This document shows, one piece after another, positions 14,621 to 23,452 of a stretch of DNA of 39,320 bases. The stretch spans positions 1 to 39,320 of the forward strand of contig JABSSL010000050.1 in the NCBI GenBank assembly GCA_013214355.1. Reading direction: 5' to 3'. Source of the DNA: Saprospiraceae bacterium. GTDB lineage: Bacteria; Bacteroidota; Bacteroidia; Chitinophagales; Saprospiraceae. Numbering within the stretch: the first letter of the stretch is position 1; every line of letters begins with the position of its first letter. Both the position numbers and the translations under genes were made by a program. The notes below the pieces were generated by a model, which had not been told where the DNA came from, did no database searches, and worked only from the letters and a program-made list of their open reading frames with translations.

Positions 14621-15079
14621 AATGACGTGTTTGGTCGGCAAGGGTAGTGGGCTAGAGTCGCACTTCGTAGAAAAAGTCTTTCCCGCTTGTAAGCCAGGAA
14701 GGGAAAAAAAGAACTCAAGGGACCAATCTAGTGTATCATCCACTAGTGGACTTATCCATAGATATGCGTTGGTGGTTGGTGATTTGATAGAAGGTGGAAA
14801 TAGGTCAGTACCATTTCAGCTTTTTACTGCATACCCGTCAATCCGTAGTCGTTTTTGCGGCCTATCGACCTCTACGTCATCAAATAATCAGGTAGTAATT
14901 TTGCTGTATGATCTGGAATGTTGGTTTTGTAGAGGTGAAATTTTCTTTACGATCACTGTTGTTAAGTGGTCTAATTTCTTTGAGCGCTTATCTTTTTGTT
15001 TATTTCCAGTGACAGCTTACTAGATTACCGATTATCTGAATCACTAATCATCTAAACATATCTTAGATAAATACTAAAA
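14621..15079. other. Upstream region of the RNase G gene
   Basis: About 460 bases without a convincing gene. A plus-strand frame at 14553-15023 reads antisense through the start of the RNase G gene and has no recognisable protein features. A minus-strand frame extending RNase G to 14743 is open but not conserved in character. I could not place a TAnnTTTG promoter on the minus strand with confidence. Confidence 0.35.
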
Positions 15080-15117
15080 CCCAGGTCTTTAAACACCATT
15101 GTGATTAAAGACCTGGG
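15080..15117 (-). terminator. Intrinsic terminator of the small basic protein gene
   Basis: CCCAGGTCTTTAA (15080-15092) pairs perfectly with TTAAAGACCTGGG (15105-15117) around a 12-nt loop that can itself pair CAC/GTG. On the minus strand it is followed by TTTTAGTATTT. It lies about 95 bp past the stop at 15213. Confidence 0.65.
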
Positions 15118-15212
15118 CGTCAATATTATATACCGTTGAGTTGAAGGATCATACATTGTATTTCAATAGGTTAGAAATCACGAGTACCCTTCTACCCAAT
15201 GCCGAATATTAT

Positions 15213-15308
15213 TTACCGGTTTTTCTTCTTGTGACGATTCTTGCGCAATCTCTTCTTGCGTTTGTGCGTCGCTATCTTATGTCGTTTACGCTTTCTTCCA
15301 CACGGCAT
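15213..15308 (-). CDS. Small basic AURKAIP1/COX24-domain protein (31 aa)
   Basis: The frame reads MPCGRKRKRHKIATHKRKKR followed by LRKNRHKKKNR and a stop. This is the very short, Lys/Arg-rich protein conserved across Bacteroidota and usually annotated as an AURKAIP1/COX24 domain protein, a family whose mitochondrial members include a small-subunit ribosomal protein. The almost purely basic make-up with no hydrophobic core fits an rRNA-binding role. It has its own terminator at 15080-15117 and follows the TPR lipoprotein and HU genes on the same strand. The family is recognised from the sequence pattern; the ribosomal role is inferred. Confidence 0.88.
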   Translation of the reverse strand: MPCGRKRKRHKIATHKRKKRLRKNRHKKKNR

Positions 15309-15338
15309 AATCAAAAATCATTTAAAGTTATAAAAATA

Positions 15339-16133
15339 TTAGTTTATAGTATTACACTTTTCCATAAAGGGTACTGCCATTTCTGCTTTTCCCGCTTTTT
15401 CATAGGCTTGCCCCATCAAGCAATTAGCAGTATTATTTTCTGGCTCATTACCCAATACAGTCTGCAGACGTTGTATGGCGCGATCGAATTGCCCTGTCTG
15501 GATAGCTAATCTTGCCAAACTGGTATTGACCAGGGCATTTTCAGGGCTTTCATCGTCTAAGGACCTCAGCATCAATATCCCTTTCATTGGATTATCCGCT
15601 GGTGGGTTCTCTGTGTAGCAAAGCGCCAAATTCACCTTATGCTGAATATTATCTGGATTTAAAGAAATAGCACTTTCAAAAGACTGAATGGCTCTATTTG
15701 TACAGAACTCCCTGACTTTTTTTACTTCGGAACGTTGCACACAAATGGTGTAAGTGGTTCCAGCAATTGACCAAGACTCCTCTGTATTTTCCAAAGTCGC
15801 GATTTCCTGTGCATAATATCCTGAAATGCCAGGATGGCCAAGGGAAAACCACTTGCTTGCTAGTTCTTTATACGTGTCAATCTTTAAGGTGTCGTCCGTT
15901 GTGATTTCAGCTAAGGCTTCCTCCAAGAGAAACACCTCTGCTTGCTGACCGGATGTCATTGCTGCTTTCGCTTCTTTAATTAAAACATTGACATCGGTTT
16001 GTTCGGCATTCAGCAACCTTGACTTTTCAATATCTTGCTGGGCCGGTGGCTTTGTTTTACAGCCAAAATAAAGTAAGAAGAATAATAGTAGAGCAGATCC
16101 GCTTAGCCAGTATTGTCCCTTCGTCATATTCAT
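15339..16133 (-). CDS. TPR-containing lipoprotein
   Basis: 264 aa. Lipoprotein signal with a hydrophobic stretch SGSALLLFFLLYFG and lipobox Cys25, so it is probably anchored in a membrane on the periplasmic side. From residue 60 the protein is helical with tetratricopeptide-like repeats: an AIQSFESAISLNPDNIQHKV unit around 145-165, and units near ALVNTSLARLAIQTGQFDRA and NNTANCLMGQAYEKAGKAEM. TPRs bind partner proteins, but the partner is unknown. An internal Met at residue 3 is an alternative start. The stop lies 30 bp before the start of the small basic protein gene, and HU lies 37 bp upstream, so the three may be one transcript. Confidence 0.85.
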   Translation of the reverse strand: MNMTKGQYWLSGSALLLFFLLYFGCKTKPPAQQDIEKSRLLNAEQTDVNVLIKEAKAAMTSGQQAEVFLLEEALAEITTDDTLKIDTYKELASKWFSLGHPGISGYYAQEIATLENTEESWSIAGTTYTICVQRSEVKKVREFCTNRAIQSFESAISLNPDNIQHKVNLALCYTENPPADNPMKGILMLRSLDDESPENALVNTSLARLAIQTGQFDRAIQRLQTVLGNEPENNTANCLMGQAYEKAGKAEMAVPFMEKCNTIN

Positions 16134-16170
16134 CTATTTTCGGAAACTCCCTACCACAGCCGAAGCAAAA

Positions 16171-16479
16171 TTATTCTCCATCTTCTTCTGGTAGAGCAGT
16201 AACGTTATCTTTTACCTGCTCAACGAAAACCTTTGCAGGCTTGAATGCAGGAATATAGTGTTCTGGTATTTCGATCGCTTTGTTCTTCTTAATATGTCGA
16301 CCGATCTTTTTTGCTCTCTTCTTCACGATGAAGGAACCGAAACCTCTTACATAAACATTTTCCCCATCAGCCAGGGAGTTTTTAACTTCCTTAAAAAATG
16401 TCTCCAAGGTTACTAACACATCGACCTTTGGAACTCCCGTCTTTTCAGAGATGGCCGCTACTAGATCAGCTTTTCTCAT
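16171..16479 (-). CDS. HU-family DNA-binding protein
   Basis: 102 aa. Nucleoid protein that binds and bends DNA as a dimer. It starts MRKADLVAAISEKTGVPK. The beta-arm region is GENVYVRGFGSFIVKKRAKKIGRHI with IPEHYIPAFKPAK, the usual HU/IHF core. A short acidic tail (LPEEDGE) follows, as in several Bacteroidota HU proteins. It lies first in a probable unit with the TPR lipoprotein. The AT-rich upstream sequence should contain its promoter. Confidence 0.95.
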   Translation of the reverse strand: MRKADLVAAISEKTGVPKVDVLVTLETFFKEVKNSLADGENVYVRGFGSFIVKKRAKKIGRHIKKNKAIEIPEHYIPAFKPAKVFVEQVKDNVTALPEEDGE

Positions 16480-17097
16480 CGTTATATATTGGTTTATAGT
16501 AAGTTATAATAAATGACATAGGTGTCGAAAAATGAGAGGCAAATTTCGCAATTTTTTCATTATTCCGAAAAAAATGGCCATTTTATTTTACATAATTTCA
16601 CTAACAGTCAATTGGTTATGATTTAAAAGGAGCTGCATCTGATCTCAATCCTTCAAAGTCATGAAATAAAATAGGCTCAATTGGAATGGTCAACGACTAA
16701 TATTTGTCAGATAATGAGACTTACTGAATTTGCTTTGTTAGTGGTACATAACATAAAGGAAGGAGGAAGCATGTGGTAATAGTGGAAGAATTGGCCTGCG
16801 CACTCATAATATACCTAATCGGTTTTTAGCTGAATCAATCTGAACAGTGGTAATCTTACAGTGAGGTTGCCATACCGTCCATAGTTTAATCTACAATCAT
16901 TTTTATCTTACTGTTAGCCAGAAAAATAGTAACTTTTTTTTATGTAAGCTTTAGTTATCTTTGCGGTTGCTTTTGGAGCTATCCTGATTATTAGCCTTGT
17001 TTATATACAATAGATAATTTTTGAAAACGCGTTTTCTTTCGAAGCTGTTTTCTTCTTTACGAACAAAGCTATTCACAGCAGAATAAATCAATACTAT
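16480..17097. other. Divergent intergenic region HU / yicC
   Basis: 618 bases. The only good regulatory signal is TATCTTTG at 16956-16963. The yicC leader of about 130 nt contains the perfect palindrome GAAAACGCGTTTTC (17023-17036), followed by TTCGAAGCTGT-TTTC, which resembles 2553-2567. A plus-strand frame of 21 codons near 16714-16779 is too short to support. Confidence 0.4.
16956..16963 (+). promoter_or_regulatory. Bacteroidota -7 element of the yicC-gmk-apaG operon
   Basis: TATCTTTG matches TAnnTTTG exactly. A T-rich tract (16934-16941) lies where a -33 element is expected. Transcription would start near 16970, leaving a leader of about 130 nt before the yicC ATG. Confidence 0.55.
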
Positions 17098-17973
17098 ATG
17101 TTGCTATCGATGACAGGTTATGGGAGAGCTAAGCTTCCCTACAAGGAAAAGGTCATTTCAGTGGAGATCAGGTCCTTAAACAGTAAGTTTACTGACCTCA
17201 GGATCAAGTATCCTCAAACCTACAGAGAGAAGGAAGTTGAGCTTCGGAAGATGGTTAGCAACTATGCCCAGAGGGGCAAGATTGATATCAACATCGAAGT
17301 GAAGTCAGAACAAGGGGATGAAGCCTTTGGACTTAACAAAGCTCTTTTTAAAAGATACTACCAAGAATTGGATGGAATGGCTACCGAATTAGGTTTACCT
17401 AAAGGCGATATGTTACAGGCCATTCTCAGAATTCCAAATGTCATTTCTACCGATGGAGAAATGATAGATGAGCAAGAATGGAAAACGCTGATGGATACCA
17501 TGAACGCCGCTTTGAAGAATTTCGGCCAGTACCGAGAGGACGAAGGCAAAGCCATGGAAACAGATCTACGTGGTCGTATTACCAATATCTTGGAGCTACT
17601 TGGACAACTTAACCCGCATGAAGAGGAAAGAGTAACCCGCCTTCGTCAACGACTCAATCAAAACCTAGAAGAATACCTAGGGAAGGAAAAGATTGATGAG
17701 AATCGATTTGAGCAAGAGATCCTATTCTATCTAGAAAAAATAGATATCACAGAGGAAAAAGTTCGTTTGGATCAACACTGTAAATATTTCCTAGAGCAGC
17801 TTGATAAAAAAGTACCTTCCAAAGGACGCAAGCTTAACTTCATCAGCCAGGAAATGGGGCGTGAGATTAATACCATGGGAGCTAAAGCATATTCTGCTAA
17901 TATTCAGCGCCTAGTGGTAGGGATGAAGGATGAACTGGAAAAAATTAAGGAACAAGTAGCCAACTCCTTATAG
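17098..17973 (+). CDS. yicC: YicC-family endoribonuclease
   Basis: 291 aa. It starts MLLSMTGYGRAKLPYKEKVISVEIRSLN; the internal Met5 of SMTGYGRA is the classical family signature and an alternative start. The C-terminal DUF1732-like part has EILFYLEKIDITEEKVRLDQHCKYF and GRKLNFISQEMGREINTMGAKA, both diagnostic. The E. coli member is an endoribonuclease implicated in small-RNA turnover. gmk starts at the very next base after the stop codon, the usual linkage of these two genes. Confidence 0.95.
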   Translation: MLLSMTGYGRAKLPYKEKVISVEIRSLNSKFTDLRIKYPQTYREKEVELRKMVSNYAQRGKIDINIEVKSEQGDEAFGLNKALFKRYYQELDGMATELGLPKGDMLQAILRIPNVISTDGEMIDEQEWKTLMDTMNAALKNFGQYREDEGKAMETDLRGRITNILELLGQLNPHEEERVTRLRQRLNQNLEEYLGKEKIDENRFEQEILFYLEKIDITEEKVRLDQHCKYFLEQLDKKVPSKGRKLNFISQEMGREINTMGAKAYSANIQRLVVGMKDELEKIKEQVANSL

Positions 17974-18546
17974 GTGAAAAAGGATAGAAAACTATTAATC
18001 TTCACTGCCCCATCTGGAGCAGGAAAAACTACGATCGTTAGGCATTTGCTTTCACGATTTGATGAGCTGGCATTTTCCGTATCAGCGACTACGCGCACTC
18101 AGCGACCACACGAGCAACATGGCAAAGATTATTACTTCGTTTCGCCAGAAAGGTTTAAAGAATTGCTAGCAGAAAAGGCTTTTGTAGAATCTGAGGAAGT
18201 GTACGAAGGACTCTACTATGGAACCCTACGCAGTGAGCTAGAACGCTTGTGGTCCTTGGGTAAATGTATTATCTTTGATATAGACGTCCAGGGAGCACGA
18301 AACTTGAAGAAGCAATTTCAAACTGAAGCCTTAACGGTTTTTATTCGTCCTCCTTCAGCGGCAGTTTTACAAGAAAGATTGAAAAATAGAGAAACTGAAA
18401 CACCAGAAAGCCTCAAAAGACGAATCGATAAAGCACAGGAGGAGTTGGCTCTGGAAAGCGAGTTTGATGTTGTCTTAGTCAACGATAAACTCGAAATCGC
18501 CCTACAGGAAGCAGAAAATATAGTAGAGACGTTCATCAATCAATAA
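17974..18546 (+). CDS. gmk: Guanylate kinase
   Basis: Phosphorylates GMP to GDP with ATP, essential for GTP and dGTP supply. The start is GTG at 17974, abutting the yicC stop. The P-loop APSGAGKTT is at residues 12-20. GMP-binding motifs SATTRTQRPHEQHGKDYYFV and EGLYYGT, and the IDVQGARNLK segment, are all in place. 190 aa is normal. Operon order is yicC-gmk-apaG. Confidence 0.97.
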   Translation: MKKDRKLLIFTAPSGAGKTTIVRHLLSRFDELAFSVSATTRTQRPHEQHGKDYYFVSPERFKELLAEKAFVESEEVYEGLYYGTLRSELERLWSLGKCIIFDIDVQGARNLKKQFQTEALTVFIRPPSAAVLQERLKNRETETPESLKRRIDKAQEELALESEFDVVLVNDKLEIALQEAENIVETFINQ

Positions 18547-18558
18547 GCAAGTGGACCG

Positions 18559-18945
18559 ATGGAAACGATGACCACTAATGGAATAAAGGTAAGTGTAGAG
18601 AATAAATATCGGCCGGATTATTCCCACCCTCTGGCTAGCAGATACGTCTTTTCTTATCGGATTATTATCGAAAACCAAAGCGCTGGAACCGTGCAATTGA
18701 TGCGTAGACACTGGTTTATTCAAGATGCAAGCGGTAAACTAAAGGAAGTGGAAGGCGAAGGCGTCATTGGCAAACAACCCATCCTAGCACCGGGAGAAAG
18801 TCATGAGTACTCCTCTTGGTGTCAATTAGCTACTCCTTTTGGTCGCATGTACGGCTCATACCTTATGATCAAAAAACCTGTAGATGAGCCCTTTGAGGTA
18901 AAGATTCCGGAATTCAGACCCGTTGCTCCGTACCTCTTAAACTGA
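18559..18945 (+). CDS. apaG: ApaG domain protein
   Basis: 128 aa, or 125 aa from Met4. Fibronectin-III-like ApaG fold: VENKYRPDYSHP, the YRIIIENQSAGTVQLMRRHW core, GEGVIGKQPILAPGESHEY and GRMYGSYLM are family motifs. Despite the common name Co2+/Mg2+ efflux protein, its biochemical role is unsettled. It follows gmk by 12 bp and closes that operon. Confidence 0.93.
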   Translation: METMTTNGIKVSVENKYRPDYSHPLASRYVFSYRIIIENQSAGTVQLMRRHWFIQDASGKLKEVEGEGVIGKQPILAPGESHEYSSWCQLATPFGRMYGSYLMIKKPVDEPFEVKIPEFRPVAPYLLN

Positions 18946-19019
18946 TCCAGGGGATTGAGCCTTCTCCTCTCACAAAACCACTATTCTTCCTTTATTCATC
19001 AGCATAATCATTCCTATTT

Positions 19020-19874
19020 ATGCAGGGAATTCAATTAAAAAATGCAGTCAAAGCTCGCGCTCATTCCCAGGAAGTTTTCACCGATCATGTCGTTATTGAG
19101 GAACCTCTAGAAATTAGAATCTGGGATCCTGAGAACCAGACCTACCTGCCCCTAAGTGTGACTATGCGTACCCCGGGGCAAGATGTTGAATTGGTGACTG
19201 GACTTCTATTTGCAGAGGGGATTATCAGTTCTAAAGAGGACATTCTACAGGCAGAAAAGCAAGGAAAACATATACTGCTCCTTACCCTAAGTCCTAAAAT
19301 TTCGATACAGAAGCTCCGAGATCAAAGAAGTTTCCTTAGTACAGCTAGTTGTGGTATTTGCGGTAAAAAGCACCTTGGTTCTGTCCAACAACATAGCTGC
19401 TATTTTCCAGCTACAGACTGGCCTACTATATCTTTGAAAGAGCTCTTGCAGCTCCCACAAAAACTACGTGACCAACAATCTCTTTTCGAACTTACAGGTG
19501 GCATTCATGCCGCTGGCTTATTTGACCGGCAGGGGCAACTTTTATACCTGAGAGAGGATGTGGGCAGACACAATGCCCTAGATAAACTCATAGGTGTGGC
19601 TGTTCATGCGGGGGAAGTTCCTTGGCGAGAAAACATCGTGGTATTGAGTGGAAGGATTGGTTTTGAGTTGGTACAGAAAGCTAGCATGCTTGGTACGCCC
19701 ATGATTATAGCTGTAGGCGCTCCATCCTCTTTAGCTATCGAAACAGCAGAGGAAAATGGTATCAGTTTGATTGGATTTACGAGAGCAGAACATTGTAATA
19801 TTTACACTGGTGCGGCTAGGGTTACTGAAGATTCAATCTTGATCACCAATAACAACACCCAGGGAAAAGTCTAA
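19020..19874 (+). CDS. fdhD: FdhD sulfurtransferase for molybdoenzymes
   Basis: Transfers sulfur from a cysteine desulfurase to the bis-MGD cofactor of formate-dehydrogenase-type enzymes. 284 aa. The catalytic Cys pair lies in STASCGICGKKHL (C111 and C114). Other family motifs are TGLLFAEGII, LTGGIHAAGLFD, LREDVGRHNALDKLIG and VLSGRIGFELVQKASMLG. The likely client is the FdhF/YdeP-family oxidoreductase at 29800-32118, since no other such enzyme is in the window. It ends 4 bp before the stop of the convergent HxlR gene. Confidence 0.95.
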   Translation: MQGIQLKNAVKARAHSQEVFTDHVVIEEPLEIRIWDPENQTYLPLSVTMRTPGQDVELVTGLLFAEGIISSKEDILQAEKQGKHILLLTLSPKISIQKLRDQRSFLSTASCGICGKKHLGSVQQHSCYFPATDWPTISLKELLQLPQKLRDQQSLFELTGGIHAAGLFDRQGQLLYLREDVGRHNALDKLIGVAVHAGEVPWRENIVVLSGRIGFELVQKASMLGTPMIIAVGAPSSLAIETAEENGISLIGFTRAEHCNIYTGAARVTEDSILITNNNTQGKV

Positions 19875-19878
19875 CTTT

Positions 19879-20226
19879 TTAGGCTTCCACTGTGCTTGGC
19901 ATATTTTCTACTCCCCAATCTCGCATTTGCTGGATAATGGGAAACAAGGTTTGCCCATGATCCGTAATGCTGTACTCTACACGAGGAGGTATTTCTGCAA
20001 AAATTTTCCGATGGAGAATATTGTCTTCTTCTAGTTCTCTCAGCTGCTTAGTAAGCATTTGCTTACTGATCCCTTCAATACCTCGTTGCAATTTCCCAAA
20101 CCGGTTAACTCCTTTGGAAATAAGAAATAGAATAATAGGTTTCCATTTACCACCAATCTTGCTCATGCAGTAGGTCACCGGACAATCATAAATTGCAACA
20201 GATTTCTTTGTTTCTTCTACAGTCAT
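19879..20226 (-). CDS. HxlR-family transcriptional regulator
   Basis: 115 aa single-domain winged helix. It starts MTVEETKKSVAIYDCPVTYC. The CP motif (Cys15) before MSKIGGKWKPIILFLI is typical of HxlR proteins, some of which (HypR, QorR) sense oxidants or electrophiles through this Cys. The recognition region is GISKQMLTKQLRELEEDN and the wing is around PPRVEYSITDHG. A perfect 17-bp dyad lies 3 bp upstream of its start, so autoregulation is likely. The divergent O-methyltransferase is the natural target. Confidence 0.93.
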   Translation of the reverse strand: MTVEETKKSVAIYDCPVTYCMSKIGGKWKPIILFLISKGVNRFGKLQRGIEGISKQMLTKQLRELEEDNILHRKIFAEIPPRVEYSITDHGQTLFPIIQQMRDWGVENMPSTVEA

Positions 20227-20229
20227 AAC

Positions 20230-20246
20230 TTATTGATAATCAATAA
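20230..20246. promoter_or_regulatory. Perfect 17-bp dyad, probable HxlR operator
   Basis: TTATTGAT-A-ATCAATAA is a perfect inverted repeat 3 bp upstream of the HxlR ATG, in the divergent region with the O-methyltransferase gene. Its size and placement fit a dimeric winged-helix operator. The assignment is inferred. Confidence 0.55.
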
Positions 20247-20339
20247 TAGTCTTATATTCAATACTATATCATTTATTTATTACTACTTGCTATATATAGA
20301 CAAATATAGGAATTTTGTAAGCAAAAAGAAGATTTGCCA

Positions 20340-20978
20340 ATGAGAAAGATCAATGATCAAAAGGCCCTACGGACACTCAATCGATTACACGGAGAGTCTT
20401 CTAGGGAGATGGGGAAGATATTAAAAGGACTGTCAAAAGGGATATTTCGGAAGTTACAACCCAAGGACATGAAAGACACCTACATAGCTATTTCACGTAG
20501 TCAGGGAGAGTTTCTTTACAATCTATTGGTAGAGAATCGGGCTAAAAACATAATAGAATTTGGTACTTCCTTTGGAATATCAACCCTCTATCTTGCCGCG
20601 GCGGCCAAGACAAACGGTGGCAAAGTAATCACTACTGAGTTACTTCCTGAAAAATGCGCCGTTGCGCAAAAGAATTTCGAGGAAGCTGGCTTAGAGGATT
20701 TCATAGAACTCCGTGAGGGGGATGCATTACAAACCCTGCGCCACCTAGACGATAGTATAGATTTCCTATTGATGGATGGATGGAACGACTTGTATCTCCC
20801 TTTGCTACAACAGTTGGAGCCATTCTTCAAAGATGGTACAATAATCTATACGGATAATGCCAGTTTTAAGAGTGCCAAGCCTTATCTGGACTATATCTAT
20901 AGCAGGCCAGAAATGTATAAGAGTCGACGCATAGGAGACGATAAAGGAGGCTCAGAACTGACGACCGTAGCCGCTTAA
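20340..20978 (+). CDS. Class I SAM-dependent O-methyltransferase
   Basis: 212 aa from the ATG at 20340 (an in-frame TTG lies 6 bp earlier). Catechol-O-methyltransferase-like fold: NIIEFGTSFGISTLYLAAA is motif I, TTELLPEKCAVAQKNF motif II, REGDALQTL motif III, and IDFLLMDGWNDLYLPLLQ the metal-binding region. The family methylates small aromatic or phenolic compounds, or acts as a YrrM-like protein; the substrate is unknown. It is divergent from the HxlR regulator, which suggests induction by a reactive aromatic or oxidant. A terminator follows at 21031. Confidence 0.85.
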   Translation: MRKINDQKALRTLNRLHGESSREMGKILKGLSKGIFRKLQPKDMKDTYIAISRSQGEFLYNLLVENRAKNIIEFGTSFGISTLYLAAAAKTNGGKVITTELLPEKCAVAQKNFEEAGLEDFIELREGDALQTLRHLDDSIDFLLMDGWNDLYLPLLQQLEPFFKDGTIIYTDNASFKSAKPYLDYIYSRPEMYKSRRIGDDKGGSELTTVAA

Positions 20979-21030
20979 GCGATATAAAAGATTGTATCAG
21001 GATGTTTTATCACATCCTTCAGTTGGTTAT

Positions 21031-21062
21031 AGTGGATATCATAGGTGGTATCCACTTTTTTA
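21031..21062 (+). terminator. Intrinsic terminator of the O-methyltransferase gene
   Basis: AGTGGATA (21031-21038) pairs with TATCCACT (21049-21056), followed by TTTTTT. It lies 52 bp past the stop. Confidence 0.75.
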
Positions 21063-21169
21063 TTTGAAGTTTGAAGAACGATGCTCCCAGCCGCCTAAGA
21101 ATTTTCGTTGAACTACCTTCGTCAAGCAAATGAGTTACCGTAACTTCACAAAAAAAGAAGCATTCAATA

Positions 21170-23452
21170 GTGAGATATTTACCGTCCCAAATCCCAGCGG
21201 TCTGCCTGGCATTCGTCATGATGTTTTTCGGTCTTCCGATAGCCCGCTCTCAGTCCATAGCAATGGAAGATTACCAAAGAGCTGTTAGTTTTCTTTGGTC
21301 TAATGTCGAGAATAAAACCGCATTCAATCTAAACATCCGACCCAACTGGCTACCAGATAGCACTGGTTTTTGGTGGGTGCACCATAGTCCGGAGGCTAAG
21401 GAGTACCGGTACGCATCCTTTGCGGAGGCCAAACCTAAAGCCCTTTTTGACCATGAACGGCTTGCCGCAGCCTTACAAAGCAGATTTAAGAAAACATTTG
21501 ATGCCAAAAATCTAAGGTTGAATAAATTAGAACGGCCATCAGGTGAAGTGGTCCGCTTTGAGATAGAGGGCAATCGGTATGAAGTGAATTTGAAAACCTA
21601 TCTTATCACCGCACCTAAAGAAGAAAAACCAATTTCCTCTCCATATGCGTCCACTTCTCCTGACGGAAAATGGGTGGCCTACACCAAAGACTACAACCTT
21701 TTTATTCGCTCTACCGAAACTGGAGCTATTCATCAGTTAAGCACAAATGGTCGAAAGAACTACGAATATGCTAGCTACTACGGTTGGTTTGATAAAATGG
21801 AAGGAGAAAATGGGGAACGTCCTCGCCGTTTTTCGGTGAGCTGGTCGCCTGACTCCAAGTACCTGCAGACCTATATTTGTGATTTGCGCTCGGCTGACAA
21901 GATGTATATGTTAGATTGGAGTGTAGACACGCTATACCGTCCCCGCCTGCTTTCCTATTATCGAGGGTCACCAGGCGACACCACGATGGTACATTTAATA
22001 CCTGCCTTTTACAATGTTGACAGTAAGAAGCAATTACTCCTTGACCTTCCGAGGCTAACACATATCAATTCGATTTCTTTTCGCTGGTCTGAAACACCCG
22101 GTCAGGTCTATGGAGATTACCTTGAAAGAGGTTTCCAGAAGGCACAAGTTTTACAACTAGATCTGGCCAAAAACCGAGTAATTACTCTAGTGACGGACAA
22201 TAGTAAAACCAATATTGACAATTTCAACTATTGGCTAGTAGAAGAACAAAACAAGTTATTATTTGCCTCTGAACGGAGTGGCTGGCGGCAATTGTATGGG
22301 TTTGACTTAAAAAAGGGAGGGATCTACCCATTGGCCCTTGGGGATTATTACACCCATAGTATCGTTCATATATCAGATGAGGGTTGGGTCTACTTTCTGG
22401 CGTCAGGGAAAGACCCCAATCGCAATCCCTATCATCAACATTTATACAAGGTTAGGCTTGAAGGAGGAGTACCCATATTGCTTACTCCGGAAGATGCCCA
22501 CCACTCCATTTCCTTTGCACCTAAGGGAGGATACTTCATTGATAATTATTCTACAGCTACTCAACCAACACGGACGGTGCTGCGTGATACTAAGTCAGGC
22601 GAGGTGCTTATGGAACTGGGAAAAGCCAATATAACAGCACTACAAGCCAAAGGGTGGAAGGCACCGGAGATTTTCACAGCTATTGGACGAGATGGTAAAA
22701 CTACCATCTACGGTGCCCTGTGGAAGCCCACCAATTTTAATCCCACCAAGAAGTACCCAATTATAGACCATAGTTACACCGGGCCACACACTCAAATGTT
22801 CCCAAAGGACTTTCGGCGAGTACTCAGTGTTAGTAATCAAGCTTTGGCGGAACTAGGGTTCATTGTCATGATGGTAGATGGTTTAGGAAGTTCGGGACGA
22901 TCAAAGGAGTTTCATAACTATTCTTACAAGAATATGGGAAATAACCTTGCGGATCACGTCCTAGCCATGCGCCAATTGGCGCAGCGTCATGCTTGGATTG
23001 ACTTAGACAGAGTGGGAATATTTGGACATTCTGCCGGAGGCTACGATGCAGGGCACGCCATGCTGCAGTTTCCGGATTTCTATAAGGTGGCAGTGGCGAG
23101 TTCCGCCGATCACGATTTCAGAATGGAGAAAGCTTGGTGGCCAGAAATGTATATGGGGTGGCCCGTGGATTCTTCTTATCATAGCGTTTCTAATGTCACA
23201 ATGGCTAATCGTCTGAAAGGAAAATTACTTTTGGTGCATGGAGCCCTCGATGATAATGTCAATGCTTCCGCCACCTTCAAACTTGCCGAGGCGCTGGTAA
23301 AGGCGGATAAGCAATTCGACCTACTCGTTCTTCCAAGTCAGCGCCATGGCTATCGTGGTACTTTTATGGACTACTTCCGAAAAAAGCGTTGGAATTATTT
23401 CGTTGAACACCTATTGGGAGCAGAACCAATATGGGATTTTAGTTGGCAATAA
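21170..23452 (+). CDS. S9 family dipeptidyl peptidase IV-like protein
   Basis: 760 aa. A GTG start at 21170 gives a proper signal peptide (MRYLPSQIPAVCLAFVMMFFG, ending near RSQ), whereas the internal ATGs would remove it. Residues about 100-480 form the beta-propeller (repeated SPDGKWVAY, SWSPDSKYLQ). The C-terminal alpha/beta-hydrolase carries the triad: Ser621 in FGHSAGGYDA, Asp694/695 in HGALDDNVN and His726 in SQRHGYRG. DPP-IV-type enzymes release X-Pro dipeptides in the periplasm. GHSAGG, rather than the usual GWSYGG, is a small departure. Stands alone. Confidence 0.92.
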   Translation: MRYLPSQIPAVCLAFVMMFFGLPIARSQSIAMEDYQRAVSFLWSNVENKTAFNLNIRPNWLPDSTGFWWVHHSPEAKEYRYASFAEAKPKALFDHERLAAALQSRFKKTFDAKNLRLNKLERPSGEVVRFEIEGNRYEVNLKTYLITAPKEEKPISSPYASTSPDGKWVAYTKDYNLFIRSTETGAIHQLSTNGRKNYEYASYYGWFDKMEGENGERPRRFSVSWSPDSKYLQTYICDLRSADKMYMLDWSVDTLYRPRLLSYYRGSPGDTTMVHLIPAFYNVDSKKQLLLDLPRLTHINSISFRWSETPGQVYGDYLERGFQKAQVLQLDLAKNRVITLVTDNSKTNIDNFNYWLVEEQNKLLFASERSGWRQLYGFDLKKGGIYPLALGDYYTHSIVHISDEGWVYFLASGKDPNRNPYHQHLYKVRLEGGVPILLTPEDAHHSISFAPKGGYFIDNYSTATQPTRTVLRDTKSGEVLMELGKANITALQAKGWKAPEIFTAIGRDGKTTIYGALWKPTNFNPTKKYPIIDHSYTGPHTQMFPKDFRRVLSVSNQALAELGFIVMMVDGLGSSGRSKEFHNYSYKNMGNNLADHVLAMRQLAQRHAWIDLDRVGIFGHSAGGYDAGHAMLQFPDFYKVAVASSADHDFRMEKAWWPEMYMGWPVDSSYHSVSNVTMANRLKGKLLLVHGALDDNVNASATFKLAEALVKADKQFDLLVLPSQRHGYRGTFMDYFRKKRWNYFVEHLLGAEPIWDFSWQ

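Noticed and set aside
14621-14743. N-terminal extension of RNase G to ATG 14743
   Set aside because: The extra 41 residues do not resemble the family, whereas GTG at 14620 gives the conserved start and length.
14553-15023. 156-residue plus-strand frame
   Set aside because: It overlaps the start of the RNase G gene in antisense and has no recognisable features.
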